Below are positions 19,606 through 29,284 of a DNA stretch of 64,000 nt, piece after piece. Source of the stretch: Pseudomonadota bacterium (GTDB lineage Bacteria; Desulfobacterota; Desulfobacteria; Desulfobacterales; RPRI01); the NCBI GenBank assembly GCA_018817425.1, contig JAHITX010000020.1, positions 17,024 to 81,023 of the forward strand. Reading direction: 5' to 3'. The notes under the pieces are model-generated. The model was not told the DNA's origin, ran no database searches, and was given only the letters and a program-made list of their open reading frames with translations. Each line of letters starts with the position of its first letter. The first letter of the stretch is position 1. Position numbers and translations under genes: made by a program.

Positions 19606-20066
19606 CAAACCCTATGCTGTGTTATTATAGTTATTCTGCCACTTAGAGAATTTGAACTGACAGAAATAGTATAATCATCACTTTTTAAATTAATCATAAA
19701 ACTTTCTGAAGCACCCAATGGAGTATAAAACACAATTACTTCTCCCTCAGATATTATACCTCTGGTTTGCAACAAAACACTTGAAAGCTCATTAATTTTC
19801 TCTGTTTTTTCACCTTCAGGGCCTTTATATCTGATTGTTTTTTGGCCCAGATCAAATTTAACGGCATATGTCTCTTTCATAGTCACTGCACTATCATTCA
19901 GATAACGCAGAACCGATGCTAAAACCGCTGCTTCGGATTTTAACTTGCCGCTTTCACGGAAGCCAATATATGGGAAAGATACCATGAGCATTACGGAAAT
20001 GATAAAAACCACAACCATCAATTCTATAAGAGTAAAACCGCTATAGCCAGTTTCAAAACGCCCCAT
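19605..20066 (-). CDS. gspH: Type II secretion pseudopilin GspH with repeat-derived leader
   Basis: 153 aa from ATG 20066. The prepilin cleavage site and helix are canonical (GFTLIELMVVVFIISVML), but the start codon and the leader MGRFETGYSG are encoded by the end of 142-bp repeat copy 3. An in-frame TTG further inside the repeat could be an alternative start. No good Shine-Dalgarno sequence precedes the ATG, so expression may be weak or coupled to gspG. The globular domain carries ILQTRGIISEGEVIVFYTPLG, typical of GspH. The leader is 10 residues, longer than the usual 5-8. Confidence 0.82.
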   Translation of the reverse strand: MGRFETGYSGFTLIELMVVVFIISVMLMVSFPYIGFRESGKLKSEAAVLASVLRYLNDSAVTMKETYAVKFDLGQKTIRYKGPEGEKTEKINELSSVLLQTRGIISEGEVIVFYTPLGASESFMINLKSDDYTISVSSNSLSGRITIITQHRV

Positions 20067-20185
20067 TTTGGCCGATCTCTGCGTTGGGCTCAAATTTCAA
20101 TCCTCGAAATACTTAATGTATTCCTGCGGTTGAAATTTTCCCCCGCCTTGAGCTTGACCAAACTGAAACGTTTTGAAAGTGGCTC
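20044..20185 (-). repeat. 142-bp hairpin element, copy 3 (opposite orientation)
   Basis: This is the only copy inverted relative to the other five. The terminal base next to gspH differs (T for G), so the end reads AGCC. It begins 7 nt after the gspG stop and extends into the gspH coding sequence, supplying its start codon and most of its leader peptide. The inner stem is of the TTTCAA / TTGAAA type. Confidence 0.9.
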
Positions 20186-20192
20186 CTTAGGC

Positions 20193-20633
20193 TTACATTT
20201 CCCAATTTTTAATATCCGCATCCTTGCCTTCTCCGCCCTCTTTGTCATCAGCTCCGAAACTCATGATATCAAAATCTCCGTTTATGCCTGGAGATATGTA
20301 CATGTATGAATTGCTCCACGGATCAAGCGGTATCTTTTTCTGTTCCAGGTACCCACCCGTTCTGTAGTTATTAGGTATTCGACCTGTCTCAGGCTTTATT
20401 AAAAGAGCATCAAGTCCCTGTTGAGTATCCGGATAAAAGCCATTATCAATTTTAAAAAGTTTTAAGGCAGTCTCAAAATTTTTAATTTGTACTTTTGCTT
20501 CCGTAATGCGGGCATCATCAGTTCTTCCGATGATCTTTGGAGCTACTATCGCCGCTAAAAGGCTTAGAATAAAAACCACAACAACAAGTTCAATTAAAGT
20601 AAAACCATTTATCGAAATATATTTTTTTTGCAT
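20193..20633 (-). CDS. gspG: Type II secretion major pseudopilin GspG
   Basis: 146 aa from ATG 20633, preceded by GGGGAG at 5 nt spacing; an upstream TTG at 20645 overlaps that site and is less likely. The leader MQKKYISING is followed by FTLIELVVVVFILSLLAAIV. The GspG-specific calcium-site region shows YPDTQQGLDALL, IPLDPWSNSY and DIMSFGADDKEGG. It is the main subunit of the pseudopilus that pushes substrate through the secretin. It lies downstream of gspF. Confidence 0.95.
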   Translation of the reverse strand: MQKKYISINGFTLIELVVVVFILSLLAAIVAPKIIGRTDDARITEAKVQIKNFETALKLFKIDNGFYPDTQQGLDALLIKPETGRIPNNYRTGGYLEQKKIPLDPWSNSYMYISPGINGDFDIMSFGADDKEGGEGKDADIKNWEM

Positions 20634-20657
20634 TTCTCTCCCCAATAATTCTAAGCC

Positions 20658-21833
20658 TTATTTTACCAATTGATTCATCTGAAAAATTGGAAGTAAAACC
20701 GCAAGAACAATAATACAAACCACAACTCCCATTGAAAGTACCATTGCAGGCTCAAAAAGAGATAAGGCCTTTTCAATTTTTCTGGAAAATTGCTGTTCAT
20801 AAGCCAAAGCCGCTCTGTTTATTGTCTGAGCAAGATTGCCACTTTTTTCACCGGTAGATATAAGCCTTAATAAAAGCGGCGGAAATCCGGAGAGAGAAGA
20901 AGACATCTGCTGTCCGGCTGCTACCTTTTCTACGGAATCGAGAACATTAAGCTCCAGTTTTCTGTTGCCAATAGATTTTGCAGAAAGTTTGAGCGCTTTA
21001 AGTAATGGAATACCCCCTTCAAGAAGAGCACCCATTGTCCTTGCAAATCTAGCATAATACAGGCTCTGAATAATATTACCGGGCAGTTTTAAAATAATGC
21101 CATCAATTTTTGTTCTGTATTTTTTAAATAACTTTCTTAACAACCAGGCTGTAGAAAAAAATATCGCAATGAATGCCCACCAGTATTTGGAAACAATATT
21201 GGTCACCGCAATAATTGCTGCTGTAAGAAAAGGCAGAGAACCGCCTGTTTCTGAAAATATTCTTACAATCTTCGGCATTACAAAAGAAAACAGAAAGAAG
21301 AGAATCAATAAGCTTACGCCGGCCATTAAAAGAGGGTATGCAGTTGCCGATCTTACTTTTGCTTTAATGAAAGCCTGTGTTTCAAGAAAATCGGCAATCT
21401 TTACAAGCACCATATCTAAAGAGCCGCTTGTCTCGCCGGCCTGAACCATATTAATATAATACTCCGGAAAAAAATCCCCATAAACCTCCAGTGCTTTATG
21501 CAGACTCATGCCGGAAGATACTCTTTCTTTTATTTGAACCAACAAATCCCCGTAATATCCGGTATATTCATCAGAAAGTGATTGCAGAGCATCCATTAAC
21601 TGTACTCCTGAAGCAAGAAGCATCGAAAGATTTCTTGTAAGATCCGGAAGAAAAGTATCGTCTTTTTTCTGAAATATACTTCTTATCGGCTTTTTGGTTA
21701 CTTCCAGAACATCTGTGGGAAAGATCAGCTTTGCCTTTAAGGCAGAAATGGCATCAAAACGCCCCTGTGCTTCTATAGTACCTGTTTTTTCAGCTCCTTT
21801 GGAATTATACCCTTTATATTTAAATATCGGCAT
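20658..21833 (-). CDS. gspF: Type II secretion inner-membrane platform protein GspF
   Basis: 391 aa with the two repeated cytoplasmic helical domains of the GspF/PilC family (FLPDLTRNLSMLLASGVQL; YARFARTMGALLEGGIPLLKAL) and three membrane helices near the middle and C-terminus. It couples GspE to pseudopilus assembly. It overlaps the 3' end of gspE by 14 nt. Confidence 0.94.
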   Translation of the reverse strand: MPIFKYKGYNSKGAEKTGTIEAQGRFDAISALKAKLIFPTDVLEVTKKPIRSIFQKKDDTFLPDLTRNLSMLLASGVQLMDALQSLSDEYTGYYGDLLVQIKERVSSGMSLHKALEVYGDFFPEYYINMVQAGETSGSLDMVLVKIADFLETQAFIKAKVRSATAYPLLMAGVSLLILFFLFSFVMPKIVRIFSETGGSLPFLTAAIIAVTNIVSKYWWAFIAIFFSTAWLLRKLFKKYRTKIDGIILKLPGNIIQSLYYARFARTMGALLEGGIPLLKALKLSAKSIGNRKLELNVLDSVEKVAAGQQMSSSLSGFPPLLLRLISTGEKSGNLAQTINRAALAYEQQFSRKIEKALSLFEPAMVLSMGVVVCIIVLAVLLPIFQMNQLVK

Positions 21834-23379
21834 AGTCTTTCTGCGTAACTCTCAAGATTTCCTGCAATGTAGTAATGCCTTCCATAACCTTATCAACGCC
21901 TTCCGAATAAAGAGTTCTCATTCCTTTGGAAACGGCATAATCTTTGATAGTCTGCGCATCAACACGCGCCGCAATCATTTGTCTAAGTTTATTATCTATG
22001 GAAAGAATTTCATAAATCCCCGTTCTTCCAAGATAGCCGCTTTGTCTGCATTCACTGCATCCTTTACCTTTGTATAATTGTTTAACAGGTAAAGGGAAAT
22101 ACGCTGTTTCCGAAGATGGTGGCTGATATACTTCTTTGCAATGAGGGCAAATAGTTCTGACAAGCCGCTGGGCAACAACAGCAACAAGTGAAGAAGCAAC
22201 AAGGAAAGGCTCCATTCCCATATCGGCAAGCCTTGCAAGTGCTGCTACAGCATCATTGGTATGAAGAGTGCTTAAAACAAGATGCCCCGTAAGAGAGGCC
22301 TGGATGGCGATTTCAGCAGTTTCAAAATCACGTATTTCACCGACCATTATAATATCAGGGTCCTGCCTTAATATTGATCTTAATCCGGATGCAAATGTAA
22401 GGCCTATTTTTGGATTAACCTGCATCTGCCCTATACCCTTTAATTGATACTCCACAGGATCTTCTACTGTGATAATGTTTCTTCCTTCAGCATGGATTCT
22501 GTTTAAAGCAGCATAAAGGGTTGTTGTTTTGCCGCTTCCTGTCGGTCCGGTTACAAGGATGATACCGCTTGTATTTTCAAGCAGCTTCTCAAATCTTACC
22601 TCATCATTTTTATCAAACCCTACTTCATAAAGACCGATAAGCCCCTGTTTCCTGTCGAGCAGCCTTAATACTGCTCTTTCGCCAAATGATGTAGGAATAA
22701 TTGATACTCTAAGATCGATATCCTGGCCTCCGATAAGAAGCCTTATCCGGCCATCCTGCGGAAGTCTTTTTTCAGCAATATCAAGATTTGCCATAATTTT
22801 TACCCTGCTTATAAGGGCTTCCTGGATAATTTTAGGAGGACGCAAAATTTTGTGCAGTATCCCGTCAATTCGCATTCTGACTTCAAGATCTTTTTCGTAA
22901 GGCTCTATATGAATGTCGCTTGCTCTTTCTTTGAATGCCTGCTGGAAAAGGGCATTAAGAAGCCTTATGATAGGGGCATCTTCCGTAAGCTCAAGGATAT
23001 CCCGCGGCTTCTCAAACTCAGTGGCCACAGAAGACAGATCCTCTGCATCCATATTGTCCATCACTTCTTCGGCATTACTGATCTGGCCATAAAATTTACT
23101 GATAGCCTCAGTAATAATGCCTTGCTCAGCTCTTAAAGGATGTGCTTTAAGTCCGTATTTTCCCGCAAGTTCAACAGCAGCCAAAAGGCCATTATTACCG
23201 TAGACCGCAGCAACCAGAAAACCGTCATTTATCCTAAGCGGCATAATAAGATTGTTTTTTGAGTAGAAGTAGGGAACCTGCCTTAACAGAGTAATATCCA
23301 CATCATTATCTTTGATATGTTTTATCGTGGTTCCTGCTGCCGGAGCAGCTATTTTTTCATCGATTAATGTCCAGATCAT
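21820..23379 (-). CDS. gspE: Type II secretion ATPase GspE
   Basis: 519 aa. The N-terminal GspE_N-type domain is followed by the ATPase with Walker A GPTGSGKT (278-285), the Asp box ITVEDPVEY, Walker B-region LRQDPDIIMVGEIRD and the His box GHLVLSTLHTND. A four-Cys zinc motif (CPHC ... CSEC) marks the GspE/PilB family. It powers pseudopilus assembly at the inner membrane. It lies about 80 bp downstream of gspD. Confidence 0.95.
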   Translation of the reverse strand: MIWTLIDEKIAAPAAGTTIKHIKDNDVDITLLRQVPYFYSKNNLIMPLRINDGFLVAAVYGNNGLLAAVELAGKYGLKAHPLRAEQGIITEAISKFYGQISNAEEVMDNMDAEDLSSVATEFEKPRDILELTEDAPIIRLLNALFQQAFKERASDIHIEPYEKDLEVRMRIDGILHKILRPPKIIQEALISRVKIMANLDIAEKRLPQDGRIRLLIGGQDIDLRVSIIPTSFGERAVLRLLDRKQGLIGLYEVGFDKNDEVRFEKLLENTSGIILVTGPTGSGKTTTLYAALNRIHAEGRNIITVEDPVEYQLKGIGQMQVNPKIGLTFASGLRSILRQDPDIIMVGEIRDFETAEIAIQASLTGHLVLSTLHTNDAVAALARLADMGMEPFLVASSLVAVVAQRLVRTICPHCKEVYQPPSSETAYFPLPVKQLYKGKGCSECRQSGYLGRTGIYEILSIDNKLRQMIAARVDAQTIKDYAVSKGMRTLYSEGVDKVMEGITTLQEILRVTQKDYADI

Positions 23380-23458
23380 TATCTTTAATATATTCTATTG
23401 TCTGTTTTTGCTTATAAACTTATAAACTTTCTTTTATATATCTCAGCTTTACACCTTA

Positions 23459-25639
23459 TTACTGTTCCGCTGTCCCAGATTCCTGATTACTGTTTTTCTC
23501 TCCTGATTCGTGAATCTTAATCCTCGAAACAGGCTCAACATTTTGCACTTCCGGAATTAAAGAAAATTTATTTATCGCTTTCTTAAGATCTACATTCTTG
23601 TCAAATTTAATATGATAAACTCCGCTGCTGGTGGTTTCAATATTTGATACCTTTTGTTCCGATAATATTGTACGGATTACTTCTTCAGGAATACCCTCTT
23701 TAAATTGAACCATCAATTCATCGGCGACATACTGTATTCCATTATGCATATAATCATTAAATTTATTTTGAGTAAGCGTGGAAAGATCAGAAGATTCTTT
23801 AATAATATAAGGAGTTAAAAATATTAACAGATTTGTCTTTGTCCTGCTTGTGCTCCTGAATTTAAACAACCAGCCCAACCCGGGAATATCTCCCAAAAAG
23901 GGAACTTTTGTAATTAATTCTTCATCTTTTTCCTCCATTAATCCACCAATCACAACCGTTTGCTTATCTTTTACCGATACGGATGTTCTTGTTGATCTTT
24001 TTGTCATTGTAGGACCAACTGATGTTATAATATTTTCAGAATCTGCCTTCGCTGCCGAAATTTCCTGATATATATCCAGTTTTACATATTCACCCTCGTT
24101 TATCTGAGGTGTAATCTTCAAAAGCACACCAACATCTTTACGTTCTATGGAAGTAAGAACGGTTGCGGTGGTACTAATATCCCTTTCTCTCGATGAGATC
24201 AAAGGTATATTTTCACCAACCAGGATTTCAGCCTCCATATTATCTGAAGTAAGAATCTGCGGTGTTGAGAGAATATTTACAGCATCTTTAAATTCACTCA
24301 TGCTAAACAATGCAGTAATTCCCGGAACTTTAACATCGGAAGTTGCTCCGGACACTAAACTCTCCGGGACTGTGTAGTAATTGGATATTCCGCCCATTGA
24401 AAGGCCCGTCATGCCGGAGAGAATGGAACTGATTGTTGAGGTATCAACTTCTCCGACTCCTCCCACGAAGATAGGCTCTCCATCCCTTGTAACAGCAGCG
24501 CGCCATTTTGAGCCAAGTTCAAGCAATTTCCCAATAGAAACCTCGGCAATCATGGCTTCCACAAAAACCTGCTTTCTTCTCTTATCAAGTTGCTTTATGA
24601 TTCGTAACAAATTCTGGTAATCAGTAGGTGTAGCAACTACTACCAAAGCGTTTGACGCTTTGTCAGCCGTGATGGATATGCCCCCGGCAGTTTCAAACAC
24701 CGACATGGAAGCTGCTGCCTGCTTTGCCTGTCCCGCTTTAATAAGATCTTGCAATACTTTTGCAAGTTCAACTGCATCTGCATTCTCCATAAAATAAACA
24801 TTGATCATACCTTGTGCATCGGGAGAACGCACATCAAGAAGGGAAATAAAGGAGCGCATTAATTCTTTCATTGCTTTATCCCCGAACAGCATCACTGCGT
24901 TTAATCTTTGGTCTGCAACAGCCTTTCCTGCACTGCCGGGCAATGCATTAGACGATATTCCATTTAGTATCCCACGATTGCTGATATTATCATTTATTGT
25001 CTTGGCAACTACTTCGGCACCGGCATATTTAAGATATAAAATTTCCGGCATCTCTCCCACACTCGGCTGGTCTATTGATTCTATAATGGATACTATCTTT
25101 CTTACATTTATTCCCGAATCTATGACAAGCAGCATATTGCCAGGCCCGAATACTGATGCATAACCATTTTTTGATACCATGGGAGCAATAAATTTAAGCG
25201 TTTCTGCAGAAGAAACATATTTGATCGTAATAAGTCTGGCTATATAATTTTCATTAGTCGGAAGGCCGTCGTTTGTTACTTCCATTCCGCTATGCCTTGC
25301 ATTCGCAGTAGGGATAATCTTATACATACCGGCTATGGTTGGAATAACTGTATAGCCTTTTAATGCAAGCACTGATGTAAAAAGGCCAAATGCATCATTT
25401 ATGCTGATTTTTGATGGAGCAATAATTGTAACCTTGCCCCTGACATCCTCATCAAAAATAAAATTTTTTCCGGTAATTTCACTTACAAACTTTACTACTA
25501 CAGGAAGGTCGATATCCACAAAATTAAAGCTTATCTTCTCCGTATCCTTTGATGCTGCAAAACCATTCGGAAAAATACCCATAATGAGTATAAAAGATAC
25601 AGCCAATAAAAACATCCAATTAATTTTTTTGCCGATCAT
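23459..25639 (-). CDS. gspD: Type II secretion secretin GspD with extra C-terminal domain
   Basis: 726 aa. An N-terminal signal peptide (through about residue 28, ending FAA) is followed by N0-N3 repeats (NFVDIDLPVVVKFVSEITGKNF) and the secretin domain (VGENIPLISS, the VGVLLKITPQI beta strand, VVIGGLMEEKDEE, VPFLGDIPGLGWLF). It forms the outer-membrane channel. After the secretin domain, residues 639-710 add a region (DELMVQFKEGIPEE through PEVQNVEP) that resembles the inhibitor-I9/fervidolysin-type prodomain of subtilases. That resemblance is from pattern memory, not a search. Confidence 0.94.
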   Translation of the reverse strand: MIGKKINWMFLLAVSFILIMGIFPNGFAASKDTEKISFNFVDIDLPVVVKFVSEITGKNFIFDEDVRGKVTIIAPSKISINDAFGLFTSVLALKGYTVIPTIAGMYKIIPTANARHSGMEVTNDGLPTNENYIARLITIKYVSSAETLKFIAPMVSKNGYASVFGPGNMLLVIDSGINVRKIVSIIESIDQPSVGEMPEILYLKYAGAEVVAKTINDNISNRGILNGISSNALPGSAGKAVADQRLNAVMLFGDKAMKELMRSFISLLDVRSPDAQGMINVYFMENADAVELAKVLQDLIKAGQAKQAAASMSVFETAGGISITADKASNALVVVATPTDYQNLLRIIKQLDKRRKQVFVEAMIAEVSIGKLLELGSKWRAAVTRDGEPIFVGGVGEVDTSTISSILSGMTGLSMGGISNYYTVPESLVSGATSDVKVPGITALFSMSEFKDAVNILSTPQILTSDNMEAEILVGENIPLISSRERDISTTATVLTSIERKDVGVLLKITPQINEGEYVKLDIYQEISAAKADSENIITSVGPTMTKRSTRTSVSVKDKQTVVIGGLMEEKDEELITKVPFLGDIPGLGWLFKFRSTSRTKTNLLIFLTPYIIKESSDLSTLTQNKFNDYMHNGIQYVADELMVQFKEGIPEEVIRTILSEQKVSNIETTSSGVYHIKFDKNVDLKKAINKFSLIPEVQNVEPVSRIKIHESGEKNSNQESGTAEQ

Positions 25640-25652
25640 GCTCGCCTTATCC

Positions 25653-26564
25653 TTACCTGATTTGATAGGTCATTGTAGTTCTTTTACCGGATCTTATGAT
25701 ATCAAGCCGTACCCTGTTCGTACCCTTTAAGGCAGTAAAAGCCTTAAGAGCATTTTCCGGGTTTGTAATATCAAAATTGTTTACCCTTAAAATAATATCT
25801 TCATTTCTTAATCCAAGATTATCTTGTATTTCACCTTTTTTTATATCTCTTAAAAGAAATCCTTCCTGCTGGTTATTTTTCATATTTGGAATTAACCTGA
25901 TATTAGAAAGGAAACGACCCGGATTTTCCAAAGCACTTTCAACCAGTTTCTGATCAATAGCATACTCTCCTTTATCAAGTTTATTTACATAAGAAGGTAA
26001 GTTATTACTAAAGGACGCGGTTTTCTGATTCACAGCAGCTATAGATTCCACTATGGGAATTTCATAGATCACATCTTCTTTTTCTACAAAAGCCTTGTCT
26101 TTCTCCACTTGTTTTAACAAGCCGTTTCCCAGTATGAATTCACCTGACTTAAATATTTCCTGTTTGCCGTCACTGCCTGCAAATACGGCAAAACTGAACA
26201 TTTCATCACCTGAAATAGTCCCTATAAGTTTAATATCTGAAATAGAATGTGGCTTGCCGGACGAACCGCTTAAGGGTTTTAAGGCACCTGCTTTGAAACC
26301 AAAAGGATTGTAAATTAGAATGGATTCATATTCCATCAGACCTTTTTTTATATGTTTAAAATTTGCAGTCTGAAAAAGAGCCGGAGTTTTAATATCTTTA
26401 GCATTATAAACTCTTGCAATTAAAGTCCTTAAGCAAACCAACACAAAAGCGATAAGCACAATTAAAACAATTACATTAATAACACTCAAGACATTTGCTT
26501 TTCGATAAAGCATATTTTGACCCCCAGGGCAGGCAAACTTAAAAATTCTGTATAACTTTATCAT
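25653..26564 (-). CDS. gspC: Type II secretion protein GspC with PDZ domain
   Basis: 303 aa from ATG 26564, or 286 aa from ATG 26513 (MLYRKANVL), which has a GGGGGT ribosome-binding sequence and may be the true start. One membrane helix (about 27-48) is followed by the HR domain (SISDIKLIGTISGDEMFSFAVF) and a C-terminal PDZ domain (LRDIKKGEIQDNLGLRNEDII). GspC links the inner platform to the secretin. It is the first gene of the gsp operon; gspD starts 13 bp later. Confidence 0.88.
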   Translation of the reverse strand: MIKLYRIFKFACPGGQNMLYRKANVLSVINVIVLIVLIAFVLVCLRTLIARVYNAKDIKTPALFQTANFKHIKKGLMEYESILIYNPFGFKAGALKPLSGSSGKPHSISDIKLIGTISGDEMFSFAVFAGSDGKQEIFKSGEFILGNGLLKQVEKDKAFVEKEDVIYEIPIVESIAAVNQKTASFSNNLPSYVNKLDKGEYAIDQKLVESALENPGRFLSNIRLIPNMKNNQQEGFLLRDIKKGEIQDNLGLRNEDIILRVNNFDITNPENALKAFTALKGTNRVRLDIIRSGKRTTMTYQIR

Positions 26565-26993
26565 GTTATCTCAATAAGTCAATGATAATCTTTTTTTATC
26601 TTAATTAATTTACGAAGTTAGCACCGATCTTTTCTTTTCCCTATTCATATCATATGGTTATCAACCTATTAATATATTATACTATATTAATAGGTTACAA
26701 GCTATATCAGCCCTCATTATCAGCTTATATATTTATGAGATAACTTATATGCACAAGTTACTGATATAAATAAGGATAACAGCAATTTTGCACGCAATGC
26801 GTTAAAAGATTCCTTAATAATTCAACAGGCTGTTATTATTATATAATTTATTCAATTTTAAATTTATATTCTTGGGAAATTAATTGTTCAATTCCGATGC
26901 GGCCATGCCTGATGATATTTAACAAGATTGGACTCTGTAAGAGATTAATAGGCCAAACGATATGGGTTTATCCAGATAATTATGCTAACTGTT
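26565..26993. promoter_or_regulatory. Upstream region of the gsp operon with a perfect hairpin
   Basis: 429 bp, very AT-rich, with no supported gene. A perfect 14-bp inverted repeat AACCTATTAATATA / TATATTAATAGGTT (26663-26676 and 26683-26696, 6-nt loop) lies about 100 bp upstream of gspC. It lacks a T-run, so it looks more like an operator or structured leader than a terminator. The gsp promoter is presumably here. Confidence 0.45.
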
Positions 26994-27740
26994 TTAAGCT
27001 TTTCTTTCCCTGTAAAGCTGTGTAACTCTGATTATATAATTCTTCGTTTCCTGAGGCATTTTGTTGGGATTCTTTCCAATATTACCAGCTCCCCAATTGT
27101 ATGCAGCAAGTGCAAGAGAAATATTTCCGCCATATCGGTTTAAAAGCCCCTTCAGGTATTTTGTCCCGCCCATGATATTTTCGACAGGATCATATGCATT
27201 TTTAACTGCAAGCTCTTTCGCTGTCCCGGGCATGAGCTGCATAAGTCCCATGGCACCAGCCGATGAGGTGCTTTCCGGTTGGAAATTGCTTTCAACCTGA
27301 ATCACGCTTTTGATGAGTTCCGGATCTATATCGTGAATTTCTGCAGCTTTTTCTATAACAGTATCAAAATTGTTTTTTGATGATAAAATATCATTTTCAT
27401 TTATTGTGCGTTGAGTTTTTGACGCTTCCAAAAGGCCAGGATCGTTTATAACCGTTTGAGGTTCCCTAATGGAAATGGAACTGGGTTTATCCTCTATTTC
27501 CTCGTCCATCATATCGAGAAGCTCTAAGTCCATCAAGTTTTGAATGAGTTTCACTGCCACTGGAGATGTTATATCTTGAATTTGCTCATGATTTGCCGCT
27601 GAAACAATCTCATTGAATAAAAGTTGAAAGTTGCTGGTATCCGGTTCACCACCAGATCCAACTTTGCCGGCAATCTCAGACAAATCGTTTGTTTTGTGTA
27701 TCGGTATTAAAAACTCTTTAGATATTGAAAAAATATTCAT
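26994..27740 (-). CDS. Lytic transglycosylase (SLT domain)
   Basis: 248 aa. The C-terminal SLT/Slt70-like domain (about 130-246) has catalytic Glu150 in IQVESNF and the motifs GAMGLMQLMPGTA, GTKYLKGLL and ALAAYNWGAGN. It cleaves peptidoglycan glycan strands to 1,6-anhydro ends. The N-terminal ~110 residues are low in motifs, with an acidic DMMDEEIEDK stretch; no signal peptide is seen, so export is unclear. Its position upstream of the gsp operon suggests a role in opening the wall for the machine (inference). Confidence 0.85.
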   Translation of the reverse strand: MNIFSISKEFLIPIHKTNDLSEIAGKVGSGGEPDTSNFQLLFNEIVSAANHEQIQDITSPVAVKLIQNLMDLELLDMMDEEIEDKPSSISIREPQTVINDPGLLEASKTQRTINENDILSSKNNFDTVIEKAAEIHDIDPELIKSVIQVESNFQPESTSSAGAMGLMQLMPGTAKELAVKNAYDPVENIMGGTKYLKGLLNRYGGNISLALAAYNWGAGNIGKNPNKMPQETKNYIIRVTQLYRERKA

Positions 27741-27962
27741 AAATTACCTGTTTGTATTAAAGGGTATAATCAGATCCCTATAAACTCATATTCAATTATT
27801 ATGCCACCTCTAATGATATTGCATATAGCGTTTATCAAAACAATGTTCCGATTTACCATAACTAAGATTATACTGGCAACATATAACTGATATTATTGCT
27901 ATTATCTTAATTGCTTAGCACCCCATTTATATTCATATAAAGTTACCCGTTCAATACCGATC

Positions 27963-28395
27963 ATGATTCGATTTGCCTCAAGAAAACTTGATGAATGGCT
28001 CAAAGGCCCCAATCGTAAACCAATGGTCATTAGAGGTGCGCGTAGGGTTGGTAAGACCTGGCTTGTACGGGATTTCGCAGATAGAAACGGCCTTAAATTG
28101 ATCGAATTGAATCCGGAAAAGGCAGTGCCTCAAACTCTGCATGCCAGGTGCATGGATCTTTATCAACAGTATCGCCTTATAGGCGGAATGCCTGAGGCAG
28201 TCCAGATCTGGCTGGATAGCAAAGACATGCAGGCATGTATCAAAATCCAGCATGACCTTCTGGCCACATATCGGGATGATTTTCCATAAATATGGCGGAG
28301 AAATCGACGCCAGACTACTCAATAGAATCTTGCTCTCAGTTGCCGAACAGATTGGGAATAAATTTGTTTATAGCATGGTTGATACAAACATCAGA
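27963..28395 (+). pseudogene. Broken AAA ATPase with DUF4143 remnant
   Basis: The first frame (27963-28289) gives MIRFASRKLDEWLKGP and the Walker A segment GARRVGKTWLVRDF. It then jumps to RLIGGMPEAVQIWL, a motif normally about 170 residues further on, so roughly 500 nt have been deleted. At 28287 a TAA ends this frame. The next frame continues the family sequence (KYGGEIDARLLNRILLSVAE) to about 28395, showing a frameshift. The parent family is the DUF4143-containing AAA ATPases, common in accessory DNA. It is not expected to be functional. Confidence 0.8.
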
Positions 28396-28679
28396 ACAAC
28401 AGTAATCCATTTACCGGGAAAGAAGAGGGACATAATCCATAGGTTACTGACATCTTCTCGTTCGATTATTTTTACCCTATATGATTTTTATTATTGGTGT
28501 CGTGTAATCGGATTTTGCTATATCCGGCAATTCCTGTTTTTCTTTATCGCTTATCATGAAATGTATTTCCTTTTCAGTTCCGTAAACAAAGAGCTTAATC
28601 CGAACAGTAAGAAGTACTTTTCAACAGTATCCCAGTTCAGCGATCTTTCTTTATTTACTCCCTTGGCAAGTTGCTTATT

Positions 28680-29261
28680 CTATCCGTTTAATTTTTTCAG
28701 CAAAAAAGCCATATTCCGGCCAAGCACTTTCATGGTTCCGAGACCCCGCTCATCTTTCTCAACATCTCCTTTATCATTACCCAGGGCCATGTTGAAATAG
28801 TTTGCTCCCACAATAAACATTTCAAGGCATAAGAAGAAAGAATCCATCATCATTAATGCCTGGGTCGTTCCACTTACAGTGCCTACGCTAACACTAGCAC
28901 CAACTTTATGCCTTAACAATCCGGGATTTGCATATGCTACCAGTCCAGCTCTGTCAATAAACGCCTTCATTTCTGTTGTAACATTGCTAAAATAGGTAGG
29001 AGAACCCAATATTATTCCATCAGCTTTGATCATCTTTTCAATGCATTCGTTAATGAAATCATCTATTGACAAACATTTGTACTCATTCTCTTTCTGTTCA
29101 AAACACTTGTAACAAGCTATGCATCCTTTGATATCCTTTCCGGCCAGATTGACTACCTCTGTTTCGATTCCTTCTTTTTCCAGCTCCTCGAATACTGTTT
29201 TTATCAATATTGATGTATTACCGTTTTTTCTGGGACTGCCGTTAAATGCAACAACCTTCAT
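28680..29261 (-). CDS. NADPH-dependent FMN reductase / iron-sulfur flavoprotein
   Basis: 193 aa from ATG 29261, preceded by GGAGGT; a longer frame reaches into repeat copy 4 and is rejected. The N-terminal FNGSPRKNGNTS is the FMN phosphate loop. Cys residues in IKGCIACYKC plus a later Cys (YKCLSIDD) resemble the cluster motif of the archaeal/anaerobe iron-sulfur flavoprotein family. ILGSPTYFSNV is the flavin-ring loop. Likely an electron-transfer or quinone/flavin reductase; the partner is unknown. Confidence 0.85.
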   Translation of the reverse strand: MKVVAFNGSPRKNGNTSILIKTVFEELEKEGIETEVVNLAGKDIKGCIACYKCFEQKENEYKCLSIDDFINECIEKMIKADGIILGSPTYFSNVTTEMKAFIDRAGLVAYANPGLLRHKVGASVSVGTVSGTTQALMMMDSFFLCLEMFIVGANYFNMALGNDKGDVEKDERGLGTMKVLGRNMAFLLKKLNG

Positions 29262-29284
29262 TTTAACCTCCATTTTTGATTGAC

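Noticed and set aside
27820..27842. Similarity of GCATATAGCGTTTATCAAAA to the arm of the palindrome at 63411
   Set aside because: Several mismatches and no opposite arm nearby.
28252..28800. 182-codon plus-strand frame after the AAA remnant
   Set aside because: Only its first part continues the DUF4143 family; the rest runs antisense into the iron-sulfur flavoprotein gene.
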